Counted from the stretch's first letter, positions 45,939 to 57,251 are shown. The stretch is DNA of 64,000 bases from Aquilaria yunnanensis (GCA_039654915.1 CM077597.1:41266001-41330000); one strand, 5' to 3'. The notes: a model not told the origin generated them from the sequence alone. Made by a program: numbers and translations.

Positions 45939-46438
45939 GAGGAAGTTTAGCTGAACTGTTGATGGATAAATTAATAAAAAATTTCAAACTTATCTCTTAA
46001 ATTGGTAAAATGACAATTTTAGTCCTTGACGTCGCTCAGCCTCTGGATAAGTTCCTGAAGCTTCTGATTTTGACAATTTTGTCGTTTTCTGTCAATTTGG
46101 GCCAGAAACGTCGGCAGGCTCAAAATTTTATGTGACAAACTACCAAATGCTCCTGGAACTTTTAGAATTTGTCAATTTTTCCCGAAACTTCTCAATTTTG
46201 TCATTTTTACCTCAAACTTTTAATTTTTTGTCATTTTTTTCATGAAATTTTATTTTATTTCAAACATACACATATTCACACATATATCATTTTAAATCAA
46301 ATTTTCACAAAACAAAAATATATTTTAAACTAATTAAATTTTTTTAATAATAATAGTAATATTTTTTTTTTAAATTAATTTTTTTTTAATAAAATTTTTT
46401 AAAATTTTAAAACACCCGGACGAAATTGGGTGTCAACA

Positions 46439-47711
46439 CGATGTCCTGTTTTCACACCTGCTGCCGAGGTTGGGTGTATCTAGCAGCGACCTCAAGCCCG
46501 TCACCTCACCTAGCTTCGGGGTAGGTCCGTCCGAGCTGCCCGTCCTCGGATGGATCGATCTCCCTTTAATGCTGAAAGAGACTTCGGTGATTGGGACGGC
46601 AGAGTTGTACGCCTCCACAATGGCAAGGTTCATCGTTACGGATGTCCCTTCATCGTACAACGCCATCCTTGGAAGACAGACACAGGGAAACCTACACATT
46701 CGCCCTGATGTCAAATACTTAACCGTCACTTTCCCCGCCAAGGATGGAGATGCAGAAATCTTCATAGATCAAGGCGAAGTAAGGAAGGTGTTCGTCAAAA
46801 CACGAAAGGCTCCAGCAAACAACTTTGCGCAAGCTGTGGAAGCGAAAGCACCCAAAAAGGGCGAGGCAGAGTGTCCCGCGGAGGCGGAAATGGAAGAAGT
46901 AGAACTTGTCCCAGGCCAAAATACCCGAATAGGGAAAAACTTGGCCGAAGGTGACAAGGGAAAACTTGTATCTTTTCTACTGACAAATGAAGATCTATTT
47001 GCCTACTCGCCGAAAGACATGCCAGGGGTAAACTCTGACATAATTCGACATAGCCTCAAAGTAAGTCCCGAAGCAAAGCCTGTTCGGCAAAAGAAGCGAG
47101 GCATCTCGGTGCATAAAAGTAACTTTGTCAAAACCGAAGTCAAACGACTGTTAGAGGCTGATGTCATCAGGGAGGTCAAGTACCCTGAATGGTTAAGCAA
47201 TGTGGTAGTTGCCACAAAAGAAGGAAGCGGCAAACTCCGGATGTGCATCGACTTCAGAAACTTGAACGATGCTTGCCCGGAAGATTCATACCCCCTCCCA
47301 CCGATAGACCAATTGGTAGACTCAACTGCCGAATACGGGCTCCTAACTTTCTTAGACGCCTTCAGTGGGTATCACCAAATAAGGATGGACCCTGAAGATG
47401 AAGAAAAAACCGCCTTCATCACCGAAGGAGAAACATACTGCTACGTCATGATGCCCTTCGGGCTCAAAAACGCAGGAGCCACCTACCAGAGGTTGATGAG
47501 CAAGGTCTTCAACGACCAAATAGGGAGAAACACGGAAGTATATGTGGACGACATGATAGTCAAAAGCAAACTGCCTGGCGACCACGTCGCAGATCTAAAG
47601 GAAACTTTCCACTAGCTCAGAGCCTTGGGGATCCGCCTTAATCCCGAAAACTGCATCTTCGGAGTAACCTCGGGAAAGTTCCTTGGGTACATGGTATCAG
47701 AAAGAGGCTTG
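46439..47711 (+). pseudogene. pol: Protease and reverse transcriptase of D
   Basis: The frame resumes after H. The second half of the protease (SYNAILGRQTQGNLHI) is followed by RT blocks LRMCIDFRNLNDACPED, SGYHQIRMDPED, MPFGLKNAGATYQRLM and an intact YVDDMIVKS at about 47539-47565. TAG at 47613-47615 falls where E has CAG-encoded glutamine. A one-base loss near 47708, seen against E, moves the frame. The active-site residues of RT are intact; the polyprotein is not. Confidence 0.88.
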
Positions 47712-48800
47712 ATGCCAACCCAGAAAAAATTAAGGCTCTACTTAAGTTCCGAACTCCTGCCACAATAAAAGATGTGCAGAGGCTCACCGGAAGGATAACC
47801 TCCCTCAGCAGGTTTATTTCCAGATATGGAGACCGGTGTCGACCATTCTTCAAAGTCCTCACTAAGGCAGCAAAAAAGGAGGACAACCTAGGGAGTAATG
47901 ACCATCCTTAGGGTGAAGACTGCCAAAAGGCCTGGGAGGAACTTAAAATCTACTTAGCCGGCCTGCCCACTTTGTGGCAACCTCGTGAGGGAGAGCCTCT
48001 CGTGTTATACCTCGCCGTCACGGAAAAAGCCGTAAGCTCGGTCCTTGTGAAAGAAGAGGGGGCGAAGCATTAGCCAGTCTACTACGTAAGCAAGTCCCTG
48101 CACGGCGCCGAAGTCAGGTACCCTCTGTTGCAAAAAGCTATATATGCCTTGGGGCTAGCAGGAAGAAGGCTGTGACCATATTTTCAAGCTCACCCTATCA
48201 TCGTCTGAAGCAGTCTACCTCTACGCAATGTCATGAGAAAAGTTGATCATTCGGGAAGGTTTTCCAAATGGTGCATAGAGCTTGGCGAACACGACATCAC
48301 TTATGAACCTCGAAAAGCCATAAAAGCTCAAGCTCTGGCAAACTTCATTGCCGAAGTACCCACCACCGAAGATAGCCATCCAGATCCAAGCGAAGGTGAG
48401 CCAGAGTGGACTTTGCACGTCGATGGAGCCTCGGGGTCCGAACACCAGGGAGCTGGGGTAATTATCAGAGGTCCCGAAGGCCTTGAAGTAATGAAGGCTA
48501 TTAAGTTCAGCTTTAACGTCACCAATAATGTGGCTAAGTATGAAGCCCTCATAGCAAGATTACGCCTAGCCAGAAGAATTGGCGTGCGAAATCTAAAAGC
48601 CCACAGCGATTCCCAGCTAGTAGTTCAGCAAACGGCAGGAGACTATGGGGCGAAGGACCCAATCTTGGCAAAATATCACGAACTGGTGACAAAGCTCATT
48701 CGAGAGTTCGACACCATACGGATCGAAAACGTACCTCGACGAGATAACGCCGAAGCAGACTGCTTGTCAAAGTCAAAAACATATACCGAGGTACTAAGCC
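47712..48800 (+). pseudogene. pol: Dual RNase H region of D
   Basis: The first, Gypsy-type RNase H (about 47940-48210) has TAG at 47909-47911 just before it, and TAG 48071-48073, TGA 48173-48175 and TGA 48206-48208 within it. Its first motif reads LYLAVT, without the usual aspartate. The second, archaeal-type RNase H starts with LHVDGASGSEHQGAG (about 48415) and is open to the end, with E in KYEAL, D in AHSDSQ and D in NAEAD. The frame is continuous from 48209 into integrase. Confidence 0.88.
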
Positions 48801-48929
48801 GCCCGAGCATTGAAGTACTAAGCATAGTAACTTCGGAAAAAGGCTGGAAAGACTCGATAAAAAGGTATCTTGCGAACAACGTGCTCCCCGAAGACCCCAT
48901 CGAGGCTGCAAAAGTGCGAAGACGCTCCG

Positions 48930-50080
48930 AGCAATTCTTCCTAATAGGCGAAGAACTGTATCGACAGGGATATGCAAATCCTTTACAAAGGTGTGTTGGC
49001 GAAGAGGATATTGAAATGATCCTCGAAGAAGTCCACGAAGGCGCTTGTGGTTCACACATTGGAACCGATGCCCTGGCAGCAGTAATACTGCACCAAGGAT
49101 ACTTTTGGCCTACCCTGAGAAAGGACGCTAGGCAGTTCATCCGAAAATGTGGTAATTGCCAAAAACACGCAAAAATCCGGAGGACACCCTCGGAAATGGT
49201 GACTTCGGCTGACTATCCCTGGCCCTTCGCAGTTTGGGGCATAGACCTCATAGGACCATTCCCAATAGCGCCTGGAGGCGTGAAATTCTGCGTAGTAGCA
49301 GTAGACTATTTCTCCAAGTGGGTCGAGGCGGAACTGTTGGCTACTATCTCGGCAAAAAAAGTGCAGAAGTTCGTATGGAAGAACATCGTATACAGATTTG
49401 GCATACCAAGGGTACTAGTAGCTGATAATGGATCCCAGTTTATAGACAAAGGGTTCCAGGAATTTATCAGTGACCTCGGAACAAAAATGCACTTCGCCCC
49501 AGTAGCTCACCCCCAAAGCAATGGGCAGGTAGAAGTGTCTAACAGGACCATGAAAGATGGTCTGAAAAAGAGGCTGGGGGAAGCAAAAGGGAAATGGCCA
49601 GGAGAGCTCCAAAGTGTACTGTGGAGCTACCGAACAACACCCCGAAGAGCAACAGGGGAAACACCTTTCTCACTCATTTTCGGTACAGAGGCCATCATCC
49701 CAATCGAGGTAGTGCAACCATCAATCCGAGTACAAGTTTTTGATGAAAGTAGAAATGACCTCGGCCTAAGAACCAAGCTCAACCTCGTCGGCGAACACAG
49801 AGAAATAGCGGAGCTGAGAAGAAAGGCTTTTTAGCAGAGGGTGGCCACGGTTATAAACTTGCGTGCCAGACCAAAAGGAATAAAGGAAGGAGAACTCGTT
49901 CTCCGAAAGGCTGAATTTGCACCTCATAGGCCATCCCACGGAGTACTTCGCGCGAACTGGGAAGGTCCCTATCTGATCCTTGCCGAAGTACGAAAAGGGG
50001 TGTACAAGCTCGGCGATTCCGAAGGTATAGAATTAAAAAATACGTGGCATTCGGACGCCTTGAGAAAATTCTATACTTAG
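48930..50080 (+). pseudogene. pol: Integrase of D, with a TAG shared with E
   Basis: It has an HHCC finger (HEGACGSHIG, CGNC), then the DDE core with GIDLIGPF, VADNGSQF and NGQVEVSNR. All catalytic residues are present. The frame stops at TAG 49832-49834 after RRKAF, then goes on in the same frame to the GPY-like module (ANWEGPYLILAEV) and the end at 50080. E has TAG at the identical codon (23633-23635), also followed by CAR. Apart from that stop this is the best-kept part of D. Confidence 0.88.
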
Positions 50081-50523
50081 GGTCTCGGCGAAGAAGATAG
50101 TGTTGTACAAGTTAGAAAAATTCTCTAAGTACGAAAGATTCTTAGCCAAAAAGTCTTAAGCATAAGGAGTGCAAATTCCGCAAAAGTGGCCGACCAGATA
50201 AGGTTTTCCGAAGTCTCTTGAGCGAATGTGTTCGAGACAACGGAGAAAACCTGGCAAAAGACTTAGCCAAAATTCTTGGGCATAAGTGGTACAAGTCAAG
50301 ATTTCACGAATAAGGTCGCCATGCTAAGCGCAGATAAGGTTTTCCGAAGTCTCTTGAGCGAATGAGTTCGGGACAAAGGGAAACGGAAAATCTTGCAAAG
50401 ATACTTAGTCAAATTTTCCAAAAAAGTCTTTTATTAAGATAAATTTGCTTACAAAAAAAGGAAGATTGCCAGAAGAAGAAGTACAAAAGAGAAGGAAAAT
50501 AAGGCAAAGGGCCCTAGAACAAA
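50081..50523 (+). repeat. Spacer of D with ~130-bp tandem repeats
   Basis: Two units of about 130-136 bp, each with an AAGACTTAGCC-like start and an exact core CAGATAAGGTTTTCCGAAGT (50195 and 50331), followed by the beginning of a third unit at about 50398. It lies between the end of pol and the 3' end of the antisense gene. No ORF is seen. Confidence 0.8.
50430..50435 (-). terminator. Polyadenylation signal of the D antisense gene
   Basis: AATAAA on the minus strand, 89 bp after the antisense stop codon, the same arrangement as in E (82 bp). Confidence 0.5.
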
Positions 50524-51199
50524 CTAAGGATTCTCGGTGTCTCGGGAGCCACAAGCTCCAGCGTCCTTCTCCACAACCTTCGGCGCCGAAAGTGAAGGGG
50601 GCAGGTTCAGATGCTCGATCTTGGACCAAGACCACCGAGGCCCCTCGAGAATGTTCAGAGCCTCCAAAAAAGAAAGGTCTAAATCTGGGAACCTTTGAAG
50701 AACTTGATGCCGAGCGAGGCATAACCCGTCCTGAAAACCAACTTTGGTCATCTGGTCGGATTTGTCCTTCTTGAGACCGAGGTCTTCAAGGTCCTCCTTC
50801 AGATCCGCGACCTTCTTCTTCAGTGCCTTCATCTTCTTCTTCTCCGGTTCCTTCTTCAAAGACTTGACCTCGGCTTGAAGCGTGGCTTTCTCCTCAAGCA
50901 CCTTCGCCAGGAGAGCCTCTGATTTTGACTTCTCCTTTTGAACTACCTCGTTCACCGAAATCAGCTCCGCCACCTGGGAGCCAAGGTCAGAAATCTTCTG
51001 GGAGGAGTCCTTCAAAAGTTCTTCCTTTTCCTTCAGGAACTCCTCCCGAACAGCAGCAACCTCCTTTTCTGCAGCTTGAGCCAGCTGCGCGTTCTGTGTG
51101 GCCAGTTCCGAGCACTTGGCCTTATGTTGGTTTATGGTGCTTAAGGCCGAGGCCTAGAACAGCTTTTGGACAAGTGGCATACGCTGCATTCATTAAACT
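50524..51199 (-). pseudogene. Last exon of the D antisense gene, cut by C
   Basis: On the minus strand a coiled coil (heptad-like K/E/L-rich, about 50690-51090) is followed by FQDGLCLARHQV, PDLDLSFL and PRWSWSKIEHLNLPP, matching the end of the E antisense gene in order. Upstream the frame continues to about 51180 with one TAG near 51156, and TTTAATGAATGCAG just before it would be a splice acceptor at the position of the acceptor in E. The rest of the gene is displaced by C. It is probably a broken copy of the E-type gene; no function is known. Confidence 0.72.
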
Positions 51200-51579
51200 T
51201 GTTCAAACTAGGAATTAGAGTCCTAATTTGACTAGGATTTCCTATGTCTTTGTATCTAGGATTCCTAAGGGATTTAGGCTGCGAATTTTGCCCAGCTTTT
51301 AACCCTAGTTTAGGCCTATATAAAGGCACATATTCTGGATGTAAAGATACAAATTATTGCCGAAATAATATTGCTCTTTGGAGAGGTTTTCTCTTTGGTT
51401 CTTTGTGGACTGCCTTGGTGCACAAGTGTGCTTGTGTTCTTGGAGTTCTATACTTCTCGTTTCTAATCACAGGTTGATTAGGGGTGGGGGTTTTAAACCT
51501 AGTCTCTTTGATGTCTTGTGGAGCTTGAATCACATCTTGGGCGCGTTTCATGGTCTTTATACCATCGGGGTTCGCATCA
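51200..51579 (+). repeat. Element C 5' LTR (about 380 bp)
   Basis: The end is fixed by the primer site: GGTTCGCATCA at 51579. The start at TGTTCAAACTAGG (51200) is the best TG after the end of similarity to E, but it could be off by some tens of bases. It contains a TATA box. The 3' LTR is outside the window. Confidence 0.65.
51317..51324 (+). promoter_or_regulatory. TATA box of the C LTR
   Basis: TATATAAA in the context GCCTATATAAAGGC, about 265 bp before the LTR end. Confidence 0.7.
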
Positions 51580-51581
51580 GT

Positions 51582-51593
51582 TGGTATCAGAGC
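51582..51593 (+). other. Primer binding site of C (tRNA-iMet)
   Basis: TGGTATCAGAGC, an exact match, two bases after the LTR end. Confidence 0.92.
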
Positions 51594-52478
51594 CACAAGT
51601 TCCATTGAAGGACATATCTTTGTGTTCTTGTTTTTCTTCGGTTTTCTTTCAATTCTGTTCAGTAAATTCGTATTTTAATTCTCTATTTTAATCCTTTTTC
51701 TTCTTGTTTCAGGTCTGTCCTTTTTGTTCCATCCTTGTTCAAATCCGAAAATCATAAAAACAACAAAAAGAAGTCAATCCGTGTTGTCTAGTGTTCTCGG
51801 CTTCAATTCGTTTGTTCTTGTTCGGTTCTTATCTTTCTGTTTCGTGTCCAGCCCTATTAATCTCTCTTGTTTTCATTGTTTCCAGCATCCTAGAGTCAAG
51901 AAAACACCAAAAAAAGAAGGATCCAAGTTGAGGAAGTTTCGGTATCAAAAGTTGTTTCAAAATTGTGCAAGTTTCAATAGTTTTTTGTTTTGGCCAAATT
52001 GAAAACTGACTTTTTGTCTTTCGCAGCAAGGAATTTCAAGGAGAACGTTTGTTTAGCATCAAAACAGCAAGCAAAAAGAGAAAAAAAAAAAGAAAAGAAA
52101 AAGAAAGAGCAAAGAAAAGAAAAGAAAAGAGCTTGCAAAAAAAAAAAAGAAATTTTCTCAAAGTGTTGAAAGTTTTGCGCCCCAAAACCTATCTCATTGT
52201 TTTTCAGCCAAAAAGCTTTCTTTGTGGTTCTTGTGATCATCAATTGCAAGGGCTTCCTAGAGTCTTTTAAAGCTTGTTTAGCCCACCTCTTTTGGAGTCA
52301 AAATAGTTCTTCAAGAATTCAAGTTTTCTTGTGTGCTTTGAGGATAGTTTTCTTAGAACTTTTTGAGAACTCTTTGAATAGCAATATCTCACTAAAAAAT
52401 TGAGAGTTTTGAGTGTTCATATTTTGAGTGAAACACGTGAGGTGAGTGTTTGTGAGGATCTTTGTTATTTTCAGGAGT
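51594..52478 (+). other. Leader of element C
   Basis: It is 885 nt between the primer site and the gag ATG, T-rich at first and then with an A/G-rich stretch (52076-52155) of AAAAGAAAAG words. Several short upstream ORFs exist. No conserved protein is seen. Confidence 0.6.
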
Positions 52479-53999
52479 ATGGAGGGCCAGGAGGATAGGA
52501 GGACGAAAGTGAGACACAATGAGGAGCCAACCATGAGAGAATTTCAAGAAACTCTCAATAGACTTGTGGGGAGGATTGAAGACATTGACTTAAGGTTGCC
52601 AAGGAGACCAAATCCCATCTTGAAACCAAGGAGAGGTCCAAGGAGAGAAGAACCCGAGGAGGAAGATGGACATTGGCATGACCATAGGCTTCCAAGGAGG
52701 GGGGAGCCAAGGGAGGACAACAATCTAAGCTCCATCAAATTGTCCATTCCACCTTTTCAAGGGAGGAGTGATCCGGATGCATATTGGGAGTGGGAACAAA
52801 AGATTGAGATGGTGTTTGATTGCCATCATTACTCCGAGAAAGAGAAGGTTAAATTGGCTACCATAAAGTTCACTAATTATGCTCTTGTATGGTGGAATCA
52901 GGATGTTACTTCTAGGAGAAGGAATGAGGAGGAGCCCATACATACATGGAGAGCCCTTAAAGCCTTAATGAGGAGGAGATTTGTGCCTAGCTCCTACTAT
53001 AGAGATCAACGCTTAAAGCTTCAAAAGCTAGTGCAAGGCCAAAGAAGTGTGGAGGACTACCATAAAGACTTGGAGAGGACCTTGACCCGAGCCAACATCA
53101 TGGAGGATGAGGAGACCACCATTGCTAGATTCATTAATGGTCTCAATCTTGAGATTGCCAACGAAGTGGAGATGGTGCCATATGTCAACATGGAGGATTT
53201 GCTTCATCATGCCATTAAGGCCGAGAGGAGCATCAAGAGAGCAAAGACATCCAAGATGTGTCAAGGAGGAATTTCCACATGGAGAGGAGCATGGAGTAAG
53301 GATGTGAGAGAAGTGCCCAAGCCAAACATGGAGGCCACAAAAGAAGACTTGTCTCGCCTGCAACAAGAAAAGTCAATCATGCTTGTACCACTTTCACCAC
53401 AACAAGTCTTTGAGGATCCAAGAAAATTTCAAAGTAAGGTTGAGAGAAAAGTAAATGAGGGGAAAGTTGAGGGAAAGAGTGATGAGGGGAAAGTTGAGAG
53501 AACAACCGAGAGATTAAGTGAGAAGAGTGAACATGAGGGGAAGAAGAGTAGAGAGTTCCCGAGAGAAGAAATTGAGTGCGAAGTTGAGAGAAGACAAGAG
53601 TGCAATGAACCCAAGCCGAGTGAAGAGAGAAAGACCTACAGAGAAGCCATACTTTCATCTAACATAATGGAGTCTTCTTCTAGTGTTGTGTTGTCTTCTT
53701 TTCAGGAATTAAGTGGCGATGAACTACAAGAATCAAGTGAGTTGCTGCCCATCCAAGAAGTTGGTGTTCCTAATATTCCAAGCCATGTCCCATGCATTAA
53801 AACAACAAAGGAGGTTGAGAAAAAACAATTTGAGGTGAGTCCAAGTGATTTCATATGCAAAAGTTTGCCTAACATTGTTTCTTTTCCTATGTTTCAAGGG
53901 GATGAAATTAATGCAACTCCAATCGAAGTCATTGAGTGCAAAGGTGAAAATTTTGTGGTTCCTACACCAAAGGAAGATACTTGGAGACTAAGTCCAACC
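52479..53999 (+). CDS. gag: Gag of element C, truncated by B
   Basis: I take ATG 52479 (MEGQEDRR) as the start, because the frame upstream has no ATG. A basic N-terminal part leads to the Ty3/Gypsy capsid-type domain (about 52735-53245: IPPFQGRSDPDAYWEWE, LVWWNQ, MRRRFVPSSYY, SVEDYHKDLE). After that I find no CCHC zinc knuckle. Instead there are about 250 residues with an E/K-rich repeat-like block (53430-53620) and a S/E-rich tail. The frame is open to 53999, where the B LTR begins (target bases CAACC); the last 39 codons of the open frame are LTR sequence. Whether pol followed cannot be told. Confidence 0.8.
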
Positions 54000-56900
54000 T
54001 GTCACACCCCACACAGGCCCCAGCCCATGCACACTCTGTGCCTCTCACCAACCACTACCCTGAAGGTCCAGAATACTTGGGTCTTTAAGAGTTATCATCA
54101 GAGTTTAGTTACCTAACCTTCATTAAGTAGATTATTGGGCATTCTTTTTATTCGCCTGGAAGGTGGCCCAGGATTTCCCTGCTTATTTTAGACCAAGACC
54201 TTGCAGCTTAAGCAAGCCCAACCCATTACTTGCAAAACAAGCAACACTTGCACTTTTTCCTTTAAGTGCTTTACTTGTGTGCAATCAAGTGTACTAGTCT
54301 TATGCATGGCAACAAAGAAGCCCATATCCATTTTCAAGCTTGAAAACACATACATATATGATGATGAGCATTCGGCCAAGTATAGTACACAAGGAAGCCA
54401 ACATCAAAACATCATGCTGATAGTCATAAAGTCCAAAGAAACTTGGCTAACATACAGCCAACAAGTCCAACATACAAAGTCCACTAAGGCCCAAAATGCA
54501 TAAGTCCAACATGGGCCCAAAGGTGCTTAAGTCCACAACTCAACAACAACTACATGGCAATCATGCCAAGGATGCAAATGGGCCCAAAACTTGCAGCCCA
54601 ATTCTCACATAGCCCATATGTACACAACTACCCATAATGCTCAAAAGGGTACTACAAAATGTGCACTATAGGTACAAGTCCAAAAGACCAAGTTATTGGT
54701 CTCCAAAGCCCACCAAGTCTCAAATGCCAAAAGCCCACTCAACCAACACCTCCTAGCTCAAGTCCCACAGCTAATCTCCTGCAAAACTTAATCCATTAAA
54801 TTCGGCCTACATAAGACCATGGAATAAAATGAACATTTCAAGCCAAGAATTTGTTGGCACACATACCTTGGACAATAAGTAAACTTGGTACACAAAAACC
54901 AAGAAGTCCAAACAGAAGCACAATTACTCAAGCTCTTTACCCTTTCCTGAAAATTCAACCAATAAGGGCAGTGAGTTTAAAACTCAGTAAGGATTCACAC
55001 AACTCCAAAGGAGTTCATATTGTTAAGCATAAGCTTAACCTCCATAATCAAGCTAGTACCTACATCCAAAGACACAAAGACAAGGAAAATACAATTTGGC
55101 CGAAGCCTATATTCAACATATATCAATAATAAGTTGGTTAGCATGCACAATCAATCAACAAAAGCACACAAACTCACACACACACCACTTCTTCAATTCG
55201 GCCATAGCCACTAGCAAGTGCTCATGTACAATTTTGCACACCATTTCTTCATGAAATCATCTCCATTCCCCTCGAGCTCTCAAGTGCTTGATGGATTGGC
55301 CAAACCCACCAAGAACTTTACACTTGCCATTCATTGATTAGCTAATCAACCCATGGAACCATTAATTCCATATTGCCCTTCAAGCATACTAACATCACTT
55401 GGCAAATCTTGACCATCAATTAGTAGCTTCAATTACTTGTCATTAATCATGGAAAATATACCAAGCACAAGTAATTCATGAATCCTTACCACACTTTTTA
55501 GCTTGAGTAAATTCGGCCTTGTTGGATTTCTTCCAAGTTAAGTTTGAAACTTTAATTCCAAGGGTGCTTTGGCTAATTTGTCCAACACAAGCTTGAATGT
55601 CTTAATCCAAGCTTCAATCTCCAAGTCCAAGTTACCTTTCATTTTCGGCCATAAACACAGCCATCATGAGTTTCACATATCATTCACATAAACTCATGAA
55701 ATCATCATTTCCATGCCAAAACACCATGAACTCACCAAGAACACTCAAGAACAAACATGCACACCATTCGGCCAACTAGTGTTCTTTGGTGGTTTAGCTT
55801 CAAACTTTCGGTCCAAGGTTCTCCTAACACAATACAGCCTTCCTTTAGTCAATATAAGTCTTATTCATGGAAAACATACCATGGATTTAAGTACTCTTGA
55901 GCCTTTACCTCAAGAACAAGGCTGAAAATTCTGGACTTGCACAACCGAGCTCCAAATCAACATGCAACACCAAGAACACCAAGTAAACTTCAAGAGAACT
56001 TCATGAACATATTCGGCCATGCCTTGTTCCTTCAAGAACAAGCTCAAATCTTGACGCTCAACAAGGTATCTTCAAGAGTTTTGCTGGAAATTTGGATGTA
56101 CACTCAAGAACACTCAAGTTTCGGCCAAGAATTAAGATGAACAAGTGAAGAACAAGCAAGAACATGGAAGAACATGGAAGAGCTTTGTGTTTCGGCCAAG
56201 TGCTCTCCAAAACCAACAAAGGCAGCAACTAAATGACAACTCCAAGGAATGTTTGCTGCATAAGAAGGCCGCCCACTCTAGTGCACAATAAACAACAATT
56301 TTCAGCATTATTCAATGCAATATTCTCCCAAGCACTAACCCATTTCATGTAATATATTAGTCAAGCATGGCAGCTGCATTTTTGGGTGGCGGACAAAGGC
56401 TTCCAGCCTTGGATTGATTAATCAAAGTTGGCTTAAATGCCAAGGAAATCCCCCAACTAATTTGCATGGCGCCTCCAACCCTCCATGTCTCCATACTTCC
56501 ATTCTAGCCACCAAATTCAATGCAATTTCCAGCATTTCTTTTTAAATTGTTGGCCCACATGCCAAGTACACAAAATGTGGACATAATTGCATTATTATAC
56601 CATATAAAATTCGTCCATCACACCATTCTTTTAGCAATAATTAATTCCATCTTCCATCATCACCAATAAACAAATCAATCATGCTCCACCATGAATAAAC
56701 AATTCATTTCTTTGTCCAAGGTTTACCTTATTTTAATGGCTCCACTAGGCAACTTCCAATATTTTAATAGCTCCACTAACACTTCCAATTAATTAATTCA
56801 AGTCAAGTTGGCTGCCCATTGACCAAGAGCCACAATATTGGCTTACCTTCTCTTTAGCCATCTCACAAAATTGCATGGCTAAATTTGTCCATCCTTGGTT

Positions 56901-57239
56901 TGTAGTTTTAATTCCAGCACTAGTCCAAGGTTTTCAATTGAGTCTTCAAACTTTATTTCTTGCCAAGTCATACATAGTTTTTCATGTATGTGCAATTTGG
57001 CCCATAGTATTGCATAGTTCCATGTTAGTCACTAGTTACCAGTCCAGCTTGGTACTAGAACTTTATTTCATGGCATAGTTCACATAGAACTTTTGTATGT
57101 GTAATTAAAACACATAATTCACATAGTCTTGTATTCTCATCACTAAGACCATGTTCAAACAAGTCCCTCTTGTATTTAATTTCATGTCTTCATCATTCTC
57201 TTCTTGGCCATAGCCAAGTACTAACTGGTGGTCCTGACA
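54000..57239 (-). repeat. Element B 3' LTR
   Basis: It is 3240 bp. On its own strand it starts TGTCAGGACC and ends GGGGTGTGACA. Length and ends match the solo LTR I, showing the same family group. The ORFs inside it (for example 54201-54503) recur at 62689-62991 only because the LTR is duplicated. Confidence 0.95.
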
Positions 57240-57251
57240 ATTCCTCCCTCC
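57240..57251 (-). other. Polypurine tract of B
   Basis: On the minus strand AGGAGGGAGGAAT directly precedes the LTR start TGTCAGG, just after the Gag-Pol stop codon. Confidence 0.9.

Larger units (their letters stand above)
43915..46438 (-). mobile_element. Solo LTR H (2524 bp), Ogre/Tat-like
   Basis: It has TGTGGCAACG and GGGTGTCAACA ends on the plus strand and exact CGATG duplications at 43910-43914 and 46439-46443. It contains no primer site, polypurine tract or protein domain. On the minus strand it starts TGTTGACACCCAATTTCG and ends with GCGACTCCCGAAAGCTGCG and the bases before 43915, a pattern I know from Ogre-type LTRs. It interrupts the protease frame of D. It holds hairpin repeats, a CTTTT microsatellite, 46-bp tandem repeats, a G-run and a TATA box. 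Confidence 0.88.
41336..51199 (+). mobile_element. Element D: Tat-type Ty3/Gypsy element, carrying H and cut by C
   Basis: It lies on the plus strand. The 5' LTR is 41336-42085 (TGATAGCC ... GGCATCA), followed by a Tat-type primer site, gag, protease (split by solo LTR H), RT, dual RNase H, integrase, a repeat-containing spacer and the coiled-coil exon of an antisense gene. It is cut near 51200 by C, so the rest of the antisense gene, the polypurine tract and the 3' LTR are not in the window. The left flank is CTCCT; the duplicate cannot be checked. The protein sequence is close to that of E, but most of the LTR and the antisense gene are clearly diverged. Confidence 0.88.

Noticed and set aside
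52446..52478. Gag of C starting at 52446, or a short intron ending TTATTTTCAG just before the ATG
   Set aside because: There is no ATG at 52446, and an intron from the nearest GTGAGT donor would be about 30 bp, too short for plants. ATG 52479 fits best.
54201..54503. 100-codon ORF present twice (also at 62689), as if a conserved gene family
   Set aside because: Both copies lie in the duplicated LTR of B; identity comes from the recent LTR duplication. No start context or domain supports it.
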